64,000 nt of DNA from Holothuria scabra. Taxonomy: Eukaryota > Echinodermata > Holothuroidea > Aspidochirotida > Holothuriidae. This document shows, piece after piece, positions 1-13,931 of this stretch (its first letter is position 1; each line of letters starts with the position of its first letter). The position numbers were made by a program, and so were the translations under genes. The stretch is from contig CM074187.1 of the NCBI GenBank assembly GCA_037179385.1, positions 1,054,001 to 1,118,000 of the forward strand. The letters run 5' to 3'. Under the pieces are notes generated by a model that was not told where the DNA came from, did not search any database, and worked only from the letters and a program-made list of their open reading frames with translations.

Positions 1-36
<36 letters not shown>

Positions 37-38
37 AA
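1..38 (+). repeat. (AAAG)n microsatellite
   Basis: Window begins within an AAAG repeat, likely continuing upstream. Confidence 0.95.
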
Positions 39-2309
39 AAACAACAGCCGTACGTCCATGTGGATATGGGAGGGTCATTGAAAAGACGAATCTTAGCAAC
101 AGGAGGTTGGATCAGGGATGTGTTATTAAATCCAATAACAACTCTCTGAGTGAACTTCATCCCCTTTTCTCGGTCGTCTAGAGTAAGTAGGTTTGTCTCT
201 ATGCAAGAACAATACCATCTCAGCGAACAGGTCTTTGAAAAGAAACCAAACTTGATATAAACTGTTGAAAGGAGTATAGCCAGGCCCACTCGACGTGAAT
301 TTGCTATTGATAAGCAATGAACTTTTCTCACACCTTCTCTCTCACGCTTAGCGTGGTAAAATAATGCCCTTCAGAGCGTCAATGAATTGGGTTTTTTTGT
401 TTATTTTTTTTTTAAAAAAAATCCATTAAAATAAAAAGGTAAATAAGGAAATACCGTACTTCATTTACATCCTTTGGTAGATTGGGGGATTTAGATTGCG
501 CACTTTGTATAACCTGGTGCTATAGCTTTGATCTCTATTTGGCATGGGCGTCAACAATTGGGGAACGGGGAAATGAATCTCCCCTTTAAATGGGGGCTTC
601 GTCTGTTGCTTGTTCCTCACCCAAATAATCGAACAAAGACACTCTATGATTCCGAGCTATACAATATCTGAGTTAAGAAAATTACAAATGAAAGCTATGT
701 AAACAACTTTTCTTGAAAGGAGGTCATTGCACTTTAGATTATGTTGAATCCAAATTTTTCGGGGCCCTTCAAAAGACCGTGGACCTTACGATTCATGATT
801 CGCTCTCTGGATTAAATCTGGTGAAGATAGTCTCTCGGCCCCATACACACACCCGTTTTAAAAGTATTGACGACCTTGTTTTGAAGATATTCTTTGATAA
901 TAAAGAGGACGTTGTCAAGTTTGAATAAGGTGACAATGTCTAGCTAAGAGGTAAGGGTTTAGTCATTAACCTTGGGGACTTTTGGTGGAAGTGTGGGTGG
1001 TTTTTAGAAACATGATGAACATACTATGAATTTGTAAAAAAAGACATTTTTGCGGATACGTTATTCTTCGTAAACTTGTAAATACTAGGACATTCAACTT
1101 TGTTATCGTATGAGGGTTGTCCACCTTTTGACGAAAGCAAACATTACGTAGTAAGTTCTTCCTTTTTGGAGTTAGAGAACGGGTTGACCTTTGTTGCATT
1201 TTACAAGTCTTACTCAACTTGTCACTTGTTCTAGTATCTCTAGAACAAACGAAGAAAGATGCCTTCTTTGACCACTATGATGATTGTCATTCAATATTTT
1301 TCAAAGGAATTTCTCACATACGACATATGTTTGTTAAAAGGCCAATTTTGCAGACAATATAAAATAAAACAGACCCACAGCCTGACAGATTCTGTCAATA
1401 AATTATCATGAACTCACTGTATTGAGGTCGGGAAAACTGATGAAACCAAACCTGAAATGGGTTTACAGATGAAGTGATTATATTTGTTAAGCCCAAAACC
1501 GGGTAAATAAAACATAATAGTTAAACCGATACATCTCTGGTGCTTGTCGGATGTCTGTTATGACTTATATTTCAGGTATGTTGATATTAGGGTGGGGGAG
1601 TTACATCCTTTGTCTGAATATATTTTATATCTCCGAAGGGACAAGTATACAAGCAATTGGGGTGTCCTTACTTTAATGGCCCAAACACGATGCTAAAATG
1701 GATTTGGCGTGATCTATAAGATTAAAGCTGTTGAAAATAAAACCTTTATGAAAACATTCTGACACCTTTGTGCTCATGACCTTATAGATCAGTTAAAAGG
1801 AAAAAGTTCAAATCATTGTGAGATCAAATGTTAATGACGAATGAGTTGAACTTTTAGTTTAATTCTTCTGGTTTAACTTTATACGCACATTATCTGTTTT
1901 CCACTCTTGTGTAAATGAGAAGCTTTTTCTTATGGAAGGGGGAGGGAATCCATCCTGATGTGGGTCTTCCGAGAAACTAAGTTTCTCATGCCCGGTTACA
2001 AAAAAAGGCGGATTTAGCCTCCCCTCTTCCAAAAAAGGTTGAAGTTTTTTTTTTTAATTCATTAAACAAAAGTAAGGCCGTGTTCAAACTAAAGTCGGCC
2101 TATGTGATGAGTCATATTTGTTTAATGACCCCTCCCCCTGTATCCCTCAAGTTTCACTTTCCTCACATCAGATAACCCTCGGAGTTTATCAGGCTAATTT
2201 TTGATCATTTTTTGCACTTTTTCATTCTTTTCGTTGATATAAGGATTTCATTGTAAAAAAGGAAGCTCAAAATAACGACTGTTGAAAATATTCTTGCAAG
2301 TGTGCATGT
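39..2309. other. Intergenic, no feature recognised
   Basis: AT-rich sequence with short homopolymers (405-425, 2047-2056). Short ORFs here have no recognisable protein character. Confidence 0.6.
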
Positions 2310-2375
2310 GAAATGCCATTTCCGACTGTCTAAGCGTTGCGATTTCCCAGATTTTCTGAACGACGAATGATGGCA
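2310..2375 (-). repeat. G/C-tract repeat family, fragment
   Basis: Contains GCCATTTCCGACTGTCTAAG and CCCAGATTTTCTGAACG, related to 3428-3485, 3580-3680, 3945-4131 and 55520-55690. An ORF running through it (2337-2795) is not a credible gene. Confidence 0.55.
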
Positions 2376-3427
2376 GCCAGATATTCTTGTAGGCATAGGC
2401 ACACTATACAGGGGGCGACTCCCCTTTCCCAAATTTCCGAAAATTCTAAAATTCAGCAGGAATTTGGGAAAAAAATCCGACAGCCACTTGAGTTTCAAAA
2501 ACTTTTTAGAAATACCCTTAGCGTGCAGGAAATCTTGAAAAAATATGCCCCAAAAGGAAAGAAACGTCATAACCGCGGTACAATTTCCTTAAAAAATCAA
2601 CAAGAAAAATCGCTAGACACATTCGACCAGACAACGCGAAAAGCTGTTATTCGTGAGTTTTACCTGACAGTTTTTTATAACACGATGAGCGATATGGTCG
2701 AGTATCCAAATTCTTTCATACATTTGCCCGAAAAATATGAAAGTATTATAGCCACGTCAATCGCCACACATTTGGGAAGCCTGTTACTTAAATGAAACAA
2801 TATTCTTCGGCCTTGGTTTGTTTTTCAATCTTGTGCAACATCTTGCCCGAGATGGCTGATTATTTTAATACTTTCAAATCTTTCCCGAAAGTAGAATTTT
2901 CATGAAAAATAAAAATGATAAAAAGATTTGCGGCACATTTGGGAAGCTTGTGAAAATTGTTTTGCATCAGCCCAACTTCATGCTGTAGTCTTGCAAAATT
3001 TTTGCCCGAAATGGTTAAATACTCGAGAGAAGGGTAAAAAGTGCCGGAATGTTTTCAGTTGCAGTGTCTGCTAGTCTGCCACTTATCCTGTCTCTAAAGT
3101 CGAAACTTAGGCAACAGTAATGAAAATAGGGTCTGTAGGTTGTTTATCAATTACATAATGATACAGTGTAAGAAAGTCACATCTCGTAATGTGACATTTT
3201 TTCAAAAGGTCTTAGTAATATAGAAGTAAAGTCATTATAGTCGATTCAATATGTGTTGAATTTAGGTAAGAGTCGCAAGGGAGTAAAATACATTAGCATG
3301 TTTTCAGTTCCGTTTTACAGTTTTTCTTTCGGAAAGATACAAGAAAATTTCATCCAATGGTAAATTTTAACTGGTAATTTTCTGATCAAAATAGCAACTG
3401 CTTGGATCCTCCGTCTAAGCCTAGAAA

Positions 3428-3680
3428 ATTTTATTTCCGGTTGTCTGAGTGTTTCAATTTTTCAAAATTTTCTGTAAGCTCCAACTAAAGGTGGTACCCC
3501 GCCTAAAAAGTCTTTCTGGCTGAAATTTGAAAACTGAAATTAAATGGAGATTGCTTATAGATCCTCCTTATAAGCCTTGGAAATGTCATTTTCTACCGTC
3601 TGAGGGGTAAGAATTTTCAATATTTTCTGAACGCTGTGCGCCAATTAATAGTGGCGTCCTGATTAGACAGTCGGTTGGAC
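3428..3680 (-). repeat. G/C-tract repeat family, two tandem fragments
   Basis: Two diverged copies (3428-3485, 3580-3680) of the ATTTCCGG-TTGTCTGAG...AATTTTCAATATTTTCTG-AACGC...GCGCCAATT module. Confidence 0.5.
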
Positions 3681-3944
3681 ACTATTACATTTTCGTGCAG
3701 AGAATCTTCCGTCCCCCTTCACTGACTGAAATGCTCCCGTCTGCATGACTATATATGCCTATATTTACCCTCTTATGGCGAAATTATGAACATAACTTTC
3801 AAAGCCTAAGACGTATTAATATACATTGAACATCCGTAACATTTTGCACTACACTAAGTGAAAAAGTCTCAACATGTGACATTTCTATTTAGTTTTGTGG
3901 TGTCATTCCACGTAAAAAAATATTTGCATCAGTTTTCATATTAT

Positions 3945-4131
3945 TCTCTTTCGGAAAGAGCCATTTCCGGTCATGGAGGGTTTGCAAAGTCAAGCTTTTT
4001 CTTGCAAGCTTCGCGCCAACCAACTTTGGTAGCGCTCCGCTTAGATCCCTGCTTGCGTTCATCCCCTGTTTTATCCTTCCCACAACAAATGACCCGCCCC
4101 ATTTGGCAAATCATGGTTTCGCCACTGAATA
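3945..4131 (-). repeat. G/C-tract repeat family, copy with terminus
   Basis: Contains GCCATTTCCGGTCATGGAGG, GCGCCAACCAACTTTGG, GCGCTCCGCTTAGA and the end CATGGTTTCGCCACTGAAT. The same end occurs at 63522-63540 and, weakly, at 12425-12441 and (inverse) 53549-53565. Confidence 0.65.
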
Positions 4132-7100
4132 ATAATATAGATACAGTAATATTATGCCTTTTTACGTCGTTTTATTTCATAATGTAAACAATTCAAAATT
4201 ATTTTTTGTCAGATTGGTTAATTTATAAGGTATTGTACGTGCTTGGTTTTGTAAAACTTGAACTCTATGTTTTGCGGTTCTCATTTTTTGGAGAATGCTT
4301 ATGGATTTTCAAAATGTTCCTTTTTAGTTATTACCATATACATATACCACCACTGCATGATAGTTATGAATCCACTATTAAACCATTGTTTAGAAACCCG
4401 TTGCTTACGAGGGAATTATTATGTGGTCAGTTTTGAAATTTAAACAGTTTGTTTAGTTTTTTCATAAACGGTGTTAAATAAGCATTTTGGATTGTTTGAA
4501 ATTAAAACAACATTGGACGATTACTGTTTAATACGTGGTTGTTTAAAAATTTAACCAAATATAGCTGCCAGTAAGTATTGGGTTAGTTTGGGTTGGATGG
4601 AGTTTTACGGCGCACTTTCCAACAATTTGGTTCAACTCGAGCAGTCCACGGCCTTTTTTTTCCAGTTGTGCCTCACTGGCTTGTTTCCCTACTATACTGT
4701 GACTCCATTGCCCATTGGGGAAAAGAATTACAAATAAAGTGTAAAGTGTATGGCAGCATTTCAGTTTGTGGGACAGATGATCATAGTATAAAATACAGAA
4801 AGAAAGACTACCTAAGAGGAGCGCATCCACACACACAAAAAAAAGAAGAAAAAGAAAAAAAAAAAAAAAACACTACTCCTCAGATAGCCACCCGGAAATA
4901 AAATTCCCCATATGCTTGTTTATTAGAATTTAATCAGTCGCTCTTAGTTGTCAGTTGTCAATTGTTCCATTTCAATAAAAACCGACAAAAAATGGTGAAG
5001 AATGGTGCAAAATGGTCGGCAAATTACCAGGCAAGATGCACCACTACCATAGGATTAAATGATAATGTGAAGTTAGCAAATTATTGCAGAAATAAAAAAA
5101 AAAAAATATTGCAGATTGAGTTGATCATACAGAGTTTTCAAACACTATCTAACAAGTTGCAGCAGGATATTATGATGAATAAAACTTTAAAAATTCGAAC
5201 AACTGCAGTGATCGACGAAATGCCAGGGTTTCGTCTGTTACATTACATCGTATATGAATTGAATAGTATCAGTCTGAGTTACTATTGTAGAAAACTAGTG
5301 ACACCAAATTACTGAAGCCAATCCCATCTATGCTTAGAGCTGCATGTAGCATGAGCACAACAGGAGCAACATTGCGCTATACATATTCGCGCTCATCGAG
5401 AGAGTTTTAGATCGTAAGACTGTAGCTATATTCATGAAAATATTCTTAACCTGGGGTTTTTAGGGGGATGTGTTATATTATATTTCTCTACCCATTTCAA
5501 AGGGGCCTGTATCCCGGTATCTCAACCAGAAACGTTATCCCTGTGAGCCCGAGGAGCTGACGAAGTCTTTTCGTTAAGCTCATCGCTACGAAAAACCGAA
5601 AGGAGCGGCAACCTGCGAAGGCGCTTTGCAACTACGTTCCTGTTGGTTATAGGCTTAATTTTTTGTTGACTTGCCGCATTCATCTGGACTGAACAAATCG
5701 GGTGGGGCCAAAATACGAAAGAGTTGTGACAACTCTGGTTTTACTATGATGTCTCATTTTCAATAGTTTCAGTTTCGTGCCTCTGGGATAGAGAGACACC
5801 ATGATGGAAACACCGTGCAGTCGAAGCCAAAATTAAACAACGTATTTTCAACATTATTGTCAAATTTGACAATATTGTTGTTATGGAGTAATGTTCAGTA
5901 CTGTGCCAAAACAAATAATACCGGACTTGAACGAATCTTTATAATCGAGAACACATATCCAGTTCTATCCGCATTCCCCGGGCCTGACATTTAATGTATC
6001 ATTCATAACACTTCCACCTAACAGAAAGTGCATCTTACTTGAACCATGTACCCAGTGTCTGATATCCTGTCGTCTCGCCAATTTATGCTCAATGATGGCT
6101 TTTAGATATCTTCGCCTTCCTTGGAGGAAACAATAGTATTTTTATATAAACGAGCAAACATCGTTTGACGTTTTTTACTGAATTGCATATAACAGGAAGA
6201 GGCCGTTTCCTACACGTCGGGGATGATGGGCATGTACGATTTTAGGAAGAATTACACATACTGTTGCAAGTGTTTTGGGTCTTGGCTCTGCACAAACGTG
6301 AAGAGTATAACTATAAGGTAGTTCTGATAAAAACGAGAGAGATGGTTTTGCAATTCAGATCCTATGCAATTATCAGTTGTAAGACACACACTCTAACCCT
6401 TGGACAAAGTCGACCTTTGTGCGTTAAAGCGTCAAATACTGTTGTAATTTGAAGCAACCCTCAGTCACGCAACATTTCCTAGACTTTCACGCATGCACGT
6501 TTCCTGAGAAGTAAGACACACCTTTGCCGCGCCTATTATTGTTTTGACGTAACATTTAGGGAACTTTGACACACCCCTGCATCACAGTTAGGGCAAACAT
6601 GGCGCACACTTGACTCACCACTTCCCAGTGGTCAAAGGGCGCGTCCGCCTCTATTTGATAAATGTATTATTTACGGGTGCATATAAATACGTCTGGGAGG
6701 TGGAGCAGAATGTAAAATTCACCAATGCGGATGCGCACCGTTCTAACAGGGAGTAGACTATGTGTAGGAGGGCGGAAACGAGGGAGGGGATGGAACCCAG
6801 GTAAGAGGACACGTATTCCGTATCTGGCCGATATGAGGACAAAGAGGATTCAATTAAGAGTATGTGAACCTAATCAATGACTTCTACAAGTAAGCTGCAG
6901 ACTGTCGCGACTAGTCCCCCTTCTCCTTCATGCACGTAATAGACCAAATCATCCTTCCTTCTTGTAAGAATTACCTCTTCAAACGGTGCTCTGATTGGCT
7001 CTAAGCTGCCTACCTTGATGTTATAGCTCTCCAATTGAAGGATGGAACGGAGCAGTAGCAGGATTTGAAAGTTGGTACAAAAAAACTGATCTCCCTTTGG

Positions 7101-8368
7101 AGCATTTTTCGCTTTGCTAAGAGGCCGACTGAGATGCTAAATAATGCCATACATAGCATCTGGAAAAATAAAGACCTTTGCAAACTCGAATTACCTCCAG
7201 TAAGGGACGTGCGCCTGTTGCTCAACCAGGTTCGGTTAGACTGCCTCCAAGTTGTCCCGACTGGCTGATTTGCCCCGACTTCTTTCAGGGATCTGGCCTC
7301 TGCTTCAGTCCCCCATTGCCCAGGTTATTGGACGATGGTCTGCTCGTATTTGTATGAATCCACTGCAGAAAAATTTGATTAACCCGCAGTCGTTATCAGT
7401 GGAGTTCACTGACGGGACATTGAACTTAAGGATAATATTGTATTGGCTTCATGAACTACAGGTATAGTGTCCTTGGGTAAAGTTAGTTAGTCAGTAAGTC
7501 CAATGTCCGCTAGTTTTTCAACTAGGCCAAATTGTTTTCTCTGGCCAGTTGCAACATCCTATCGAGGCTACATGTTTCAAAATTAGGAAGCAATTGACTG
7601 GTCATGGAATAGAAATACAAATGACGTTTCGGATCTCACAGATAAAAGTCATTAAGCTTGTTGTCGATTTTCGTGTGTCGCGATATATAAGACTTACAAT
7701 GGACTCAATCATTGGGAAGGTGAAATTGAGCCCTGTCAGAATATGGGGAACCATTTCTCACCCCCTCCTTCCCTGCGATGCATCGAAAATATCTATATGA
7801 TACCATGATTGAGGTGAAAAACAATGGCACTGGCCAAGATTCCATTTCAATAAGTAAACGGCAATTCCAAAAAGGGGTTCTTTTGAATTGATTATGAACT
7901 CGTTTACCCCGACCTTTTGTGGTATTTCTTCCGGGCTTCCCGGACAGTGTACAAGGAGATATAAATCTGCAAGGATAATTTCACCTTTGTCCCACTCTGT
8001 TATTCAGTTCATAGTTATCGCAGTTTTCAACCCATCTTTAAGTAACCATTTAGAGCTTAAAGAGTCTATTTTCAAATACAAATTATGGAACGGCAATTTT
8101 TTAACATACACTGGCTGTGCCCCCCTCCCACTCTGGAAATTTTTGCACTTTGAAGAGGCTTAAAATGCAAAACAGAGCTAGGCTTAAATATTTCATTTTG
8201 AAGCAGATTCCGACTCGCATTACGGCGGCCCATACGGAGCGCGCCCGTTGCTTGGTCAGGATTGGTTAGACTGCTTCCCAGTAGGGGACCATGACCTTGC
8301 CTTCTCCCATTGGGCAGGCTACTGTAAAGAAATGACAGTATAAAGATTTATAGATAATGATAAAAGGC
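4132..8368. other. Intergenic, little recognised
   Basis: Contains the SINE tail at 4618-4712, A-runs at 4854-4870 and 5095-5106, a perfect 18-bp palindrome ATTGTCAAATTTGACAAT (5856-5873), and a segment at 7200-7330 partly repeated at 8228-8335 (GGTTAGACTGC, CCATTG.GCAGG). No gene supported. Confidence 0.5.
4618..4712 (-). mobile_element. SINE tail fragment
   Basis: Diverged copy of the 3' part of the 18962-19150 SINE (CCAACAATTTGGTTCAACTC, CAGTTGTGCCTCACTGGCTTG); the tRNA head is absent. Followed by an A-rich run at 4838-4870. Confidence 0.65.
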
Positions 8369-8675
8369 TAAAGGCAATCATTTGTCACTCCGTGGTGGTG
8401 TAAAAATACTCAATTGGTATTCTTTAACTGACAAATTAAAAAATGCAGAGTAGCTCGTATTTCTCATCATGAACCGAGAGTGTTGTGATTGCAGTGCAGC
8501 GCTTTTTATGCTCTCAAGGGTATGCTATGGGAAGCAATATAATAGGATCGGGGAGGTGTTACAACTCCCTGCTAAAGGATTATGTCAGGATAAGGGTGAG
8601 CCATATGTGGGCGTGGCAAGGAGGTAGTAGGTAGGAAGAATTGGAACTGTCTTGGGTGATGAAAGTGCCTTTAAT
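8369..8675 (+). mobile_element. TTAAAGGC-type MITE, copy 1
   Basis: About 300 bp, ends TAAAGGC...GCCTTTAA. Shares the AAGCAATA, GGATAAGG, AGTAGGTAGGAAGAATTGGAAC and CTTGGGTGATGAAA stretch with 49450-49759. Confidence 0.75.
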
Positions 8676-8741
8676 ATTTGTGATTTTCCAAAAACGGAGC
8701 TACCGTTCTAAAAGTCTGGGCTGAGGAAAGGAAATTGCCCA

Positions 8742-8890
8742 TAGACCCTTTTCCAAACAGCAATTAAGGATTGTGGGGTGGAATTTTGGTACAAGATGTT
8801 CTTGGTCACAGTAAAATGCCATTGACAAAAACAGCACATACCAAAACTATATCCCATAATCCTTTGTAATTGCTATTTGGAATAGGGTCA
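8742..8890. mobile_element. Small MITE, 149 bp
   Basis: Terminal inverted repeats of about 38 bp: left TAGACCCTTTTCCAAACAGC and right GCTATTTGGAATAGGGTCA (inverse), each continuing into CAATTAAGGATTGTGGG-type sequence. The spacer is about 70 bp. Only this copy is seen here. Confidence 0.75.
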
Positions 8891-10725
8891 AATGACCTGT
8901 TGCGGTCACGATCCTCCCAAACATCCTAAAATTTCAAACACCACTTGTGGGCTTAGGAGGGTCATACATAAGTTGACTGTGATGGCCATACATCCCTCCA
9001 TGCATCAGCCTAGAGCGCGTAGCCTAGGATAAAACAGAACCAATGTCACATATATTTTACTTGAAATAACTTGCTGAAAGAAAATACTGTTCCACAATTA
9101 CAGTAACTGCAACCAGGGAGTTGATACCGAGAGCGAGTATAGTCCGATAACAGAAGTATTGTTCGATTAACATGAAATGTTTAAAAAATGCCTCCCAGCT
9201 TTCAAAGCAGCCTACACAGCCTTGGATTATGTGGTTTTAAAGTAATGCAATAAAAGCAACGAATAAAGGGCATCTGATTTAAATAAACAGTTTAGATTAC
9301 TGAAACTGACAGTAATCTTCAAGCTAGTTCATGTAAAGGGATTGATATCAATAAACATGTTGACAGCCTTTGAGGAAAACAGGTGAATATACAGAAGACT
9401 CACACTACACCTATTTCATAAATGCCCCTCATAACTGAAATACGCCAAAATATAGCGCACTTACAGGAGAAGGGGAAATAATTACGCAGTAAACCAGATA
9501 ACCTAGCTACTCTAGTGTCTTTTCAGAAAGTTCTTGCAAGAAAGAAAAGCATTCACAACGTACACTCCAAACCCTGTTACACCACTATCTTACCCCTAAC
9601 CCAAGATATCGCACTTTAAAGAGATGTTATTTTTGTTAAGTACCTCCACTTTTCAACAATACCAAAAAGTTAGAGAGTGTGGACCCCGTTGTGTAGGATC
9701 CATTTTGTTTTCTTGATCATAATTTAATTTTCTGGGAATCCTTGAAATTTTATACTGTTGAATTGTTTGAATATCACTTTCTGCATAGGTTATGTGGCAT
9801 TTACATACCCTATACACCGTGACATCACCCATAATGCACTTAAATTAAAAAAAAAATGAATTGATTTGAAAACCACTGTGATCTGAAAGCTAGGCCTATA
9901 TGCTATTGAACTGCAGTTTTCACTTCCTGAATTGGAAACCTCTCTTGCATATTTTCAAGTCAATGGATTTTGCCACTAGAAAATCCCTTTACACTGGACC
10001 TATAGTTTCTAAATGCACTTACTCCATGGCAGGTGCATGAGTGTATACCGTAACTAAAATAACAGAATATTGCCGTTTTGTAAACTTCGTCGGGCAATTA
10101 TTCGGTCGCCGCCTATCACGTTGCAAAATATGGCGATATCCTACATAGAGTTTGATTGACTCAGTGTCCTCGGGTCCCTATGACTTCAAATCGCGACTTA
10201 CCCGGCCGTAGTTATCCGGCAAATTCAACCATAACTAAAAATATATCTCATCACTCATATTTAGCTGTCAACAGGTTCTTTCGTCCCGGTGCACGGTTGT
10301 CAAGACACTGTAATTTTGTTTGACCCTTCCACAAAGGAGAATTTCATTGTTTGTAACCGTTGTTATTTCATTGTTTGTGACGTTGATCCGAAAGGCCCAT
10401 ATCTTATTATATACGAAAATTTTTGTGATGGAAGAGAGTCATAAATTTTACCGTCTGTTGCATATACACTTGCATGGTTAAAATATTGAGTGAAACCGGA
10501 GGGGATAAGAATCAACGCATCATCCTCTTTTCAACGCAGGCATTGAAAGCAACAATGTGGAATTTAAAGGTCATCTGAGTATCGGCAGTGACTGGACGAA
10601 GACTAACGCATTACCAACATATGGACGTAGAGAACATTTTGTGGAGACGGAAGTGCGGGACGGGGAGGGATAAACTATTCCCCCAAGACTAAACTTTTGT
10701 GGTCCCGAGACTCTTACCAGATTAC

Positions 10726-11236
10726 CTTTCAGTGAAAGAAGAAAGAACCTGGAAGATTTTCGAAGCGAATTTAGTATTCCCTTGCTCCCATGATGCTCTG
10801 TTTTGATTTTCTGATGTGCACGTATAACTTTGAAAGTCGATACAACTTCTGAAAAGTCTATTCCAATAAAATATGTCGAATCGGCTAGGTAGTTTCAGAC
10901 TGGGTGGTCTTGTTAACATGGCACTAAGCGTAGAGAGACTTGAGGGCTTCTACCGAGGGTCCCCTAATGTATAGACTTATATCATGATACCCTGCATGTA
11001 AGAAGTTCAATTGCAATAGTATTTGCTATAAATGGTATATAGGCATGCGCAAGTGCCTAGTAGTAGTAGGTATAGCTGGACAGTTACCTTTGCACCAAAG
11101 GGCACTTACTTTCTATTCAAATGGAAACAAATACTCGTATTGTTAAAATGTACGTATAATTACCTCCATTTTGAGCTTCCACGAAGAAAAATAAACTGAC
11201 CAGGAAAACCACACTTAAAGCGTTTGAACCATCCAT
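10726..11236 (-). CDS. Candidate secreted-peptide gene, first two exons
   Basis: Exon 1 (11236-11164) starts with an ATG in a fair Kozak context (G at -3 and +4). It encodes MDGSNALSVVFLVSLFFFVE-AQNG, a good signal peptide with likely cleavage after VEA, and ends in phase 1 at GAG|GTAATT. A phase-compatible segment lies at 10848-10726: acceptor GACTTTTCAG, 123 nt, open in the required frame, donor AAAG|GTAATC, again phase 1. It would add a basic segment (STFKVIRAHQKIKTEHHGSK). No family recognised and no downstream exon found. An open frame of this length is not rare by chance, so this is only a candidate. Confidence 0.28.
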
Positions 11237-12379
11237 AGCAGTTTTGATCACAGCCAGGAGAAGTATTTCGTTATTGAATAATATCTTTTGGTCACCCAAA
11301 CTTCGGTGTAAACATCAAAAACACTCGTCGTGTGATTAAAGTGAGAAAGAAATTCTGCAGACCTGGTCCTCGGGATTAGTTGGTCTGTACTGATATGTGT
11401 CCATCTGTCTCCCACCTTGACGAACCACAAAACCGAACAGCGTGATAGAAGTTCACCTATTACTCAAGAAATGATTTGCCACTCAAAACAGACTAAGTGT
11501 GCACTCCTAACCCGCGGCTGCCTCCAATTTTCACAGCACTCAAAAGCCAATCAGACGGCTCTATTTTACGGTACTTTAAAGTAGCTGTGTATAAAGAATA
11601 TCAAGAATAACCTCCAATATATAGCCTGCAATTCATGACCCTAAGGGTAAATATCTATTATTATACAGGAGCGCCTTTGACCTACAGGAACGAAATCAAA
11701 TTATTATCACCTGGGCGAAACATTTTTCAAGACGATCTCCGGAGATTTCTTTCAACCCGACCGTTACTCTTATATGGTAGATTACTTTGACGTGTATTTT
11801 TGTGATTGCTATAGATATCCCTAAATGAAAGATTTATTCTCCCTCCGTTCTTTAAAACATTAATGTGATATTCGTCATACACCCAATAATGCCATAAAAG
11901 TCAATGTGGTGGATGTGTAACAGATAGGGTACCAATTCCTTCCTGAATAGTAATAAATAATCCCATTTTTTTGCAGCATCAGAATGATTTGTAAAATTAT
12001 TTACTCATGTCTTATACTACGAACAACTTCCTTCTCAAGAAGAATGGCTGCAAGTATAAAGTATGAAATAATAGCAAACCAGACGAAAACCCAAATATTA
12101 CTAAATTACTGTAACCTGAACAAATTCCCAAGGAGACCGCCAGTGACACTTTGCCAACGGAATCTTATTGAAACGTAAATACTGTAGTTGGCATACATCC
12201 GAAAGAAACCTTCTTACAACTACTGTGTAAGGGTCATTCACAGGAAGGGGATAAACGCGAGGGGACGGGGTCGTGAACAAGAGAAAGTGTAAAATGGTGG
12301 TCTCTTTCGAACGGTATTGAACAGATTAGATATTATTCTTGAACAGGAATGCTCTGTTTTGCAGTTAGCTAGGGAAAGG

Positions 12380-12441
12380 GATTATCGCTTAAGGCCCCCT
12401 CCCCCCCCCCCCCCCCCCCCCCCCGTGGCTACGCCACTGAC
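12380..12441 (-). repeat. Poly-C tract and G/C-tract family terminus
   Basis: A run of about 30 C (12396-12424) followed by GTGGCTACGCCACTGA. Short terminal fragment of the family. The ORF translating it as polyproline is spurious. Confidence 0.6.
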
Positions 12442-13931
12442 TTTTGGGAACATTAGATGTCTAGATGAAAAATGGTGGCAAGTTGGCAAAGTTTTGAACC
12501 CAATGGTTATACATGATAGGATATGTGGTAATTTTAATTATAAGTTTTGTTTTTCCGTAGATCAAGATAGTACGTCTCTATCAACTGAGAGTTAGTTTGA
12601 CAAAAATGTTAATGCTCCCCATTCCTGTTCAGTTGAAAATCAAAAATCACAATAAGCTTTTCCGTGGGTTTTTTTGGAACTTTTTCCATTAAAATAATCT
12701 GATGCATCTGAGTCGGTTGACTAGTTAGTTTACCTATCCGTTGTGATATTTGATCATAAGGTTCTCGGCAGTGTAACGAATAAGACAGAAGGTGGTCACG
12801 TATAGCTATGATTTTAGGAAATCCGTGGAAGGGCCCAATGAGGAGATAAAAATAAGAATTGTTTCTTGCGGTAACACATGACGAAAATGAGAAGCATACT
12901 TCATACGTGCTTTAGGCCTATCATGGATAGTTCGATCACTGGTCTTACATTCCATATATGAGGAAGCCGTGGGTTTGATGTCTAAAGCCATGTGATAAAA
13001 CCTAGAGTCTTCACTCCTCGTGTATTTTTATTTCAGACACGATCAGTTAGAAACTCCTAACATGGAAATACCTAAAACTTTGCATATAAAGTTACATGCA
13101 CATCCCTTCATGGATCAAACCGTACACCGACTTTTCCAAATTAAGAGCATACTTTGCTAATTCCAACCGAAGTTCTAGGAATGCGCACTTTGCAAATCGC
13201 GTTTTGTTCAATGCGTGGCCCTTAAACCCCCTTGATATTAACAAATTTTCAAACGCTACAAGAGTTGCCACCCTCTTCTATGTGACACACATGTCTACTT
13301 GCTCGTACTCGGAATCCAAGAGGGATATATTAGGACCTCTCTGCATCTAGTGGAGACACAGAACGACGGTTGTTACATACAAAACGAGTTTTAAGACACC
13401 AAATTACTTAGTTTAGCATATAGTATAAGAAGTGTGAATGCATAGAATTAGTTTAGGCCTACATGAAAATAGGCTAATAATAGCAGTACCACCTAATCGA
13501 TCTATACATCTTTGCACGTTGCTATGGAGATGGTTGATCGAGACGATAACATTCTAGCAGGATGCAACTTCATGTCGGTTTTGTCACGTTCTATTAATTG
13601 TTCGTATAATCTTTGTTTTTACTTGGTCATTCGGTCAAGGTTTTGTCCATTATACTAACCTCCAATGGGAAACAGGTAATTTCTTATCTTCACTTCAAGA
13701 GCGAACTTCCTGCAGTATAATTTAATATTTTACATTCATAACTCATAGCAGTTGGTTTCTTGACTATTATTGTTCTTGTGAAGTTTGCTTAAACAACCAT
13801 AATTGTTCCTGTATTGACGAGTTGTTTTGGTAAGGATTAAATCTTTTCTTTTCGATGACAAGGCAAACTCCGTAAACGAAGACATATGAACTAAACATTT
13901 GCCAAGTCTACGAGAGCACATCATTGTTTAA

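Larger units (their letters stand above)
8891..13927. other. Intergenic, mostly unassigned
   Basis: Apart from the candidate exons at 11236-10726 and the poly-C fragment at 12380-12441, I see no genes or repeats I can name. Confidence 0.5.

Noticed and set aside
2337..2795. 152-codon plus-strand ORF
   Set aside because: Starts inside a dispersed repeat fragment; no recognisable domain or splice context.
12317..12595. 92-codon ORF with polyproline
   Set aside because: The proline run is a poly-C tract belonging to a repeat terminus.
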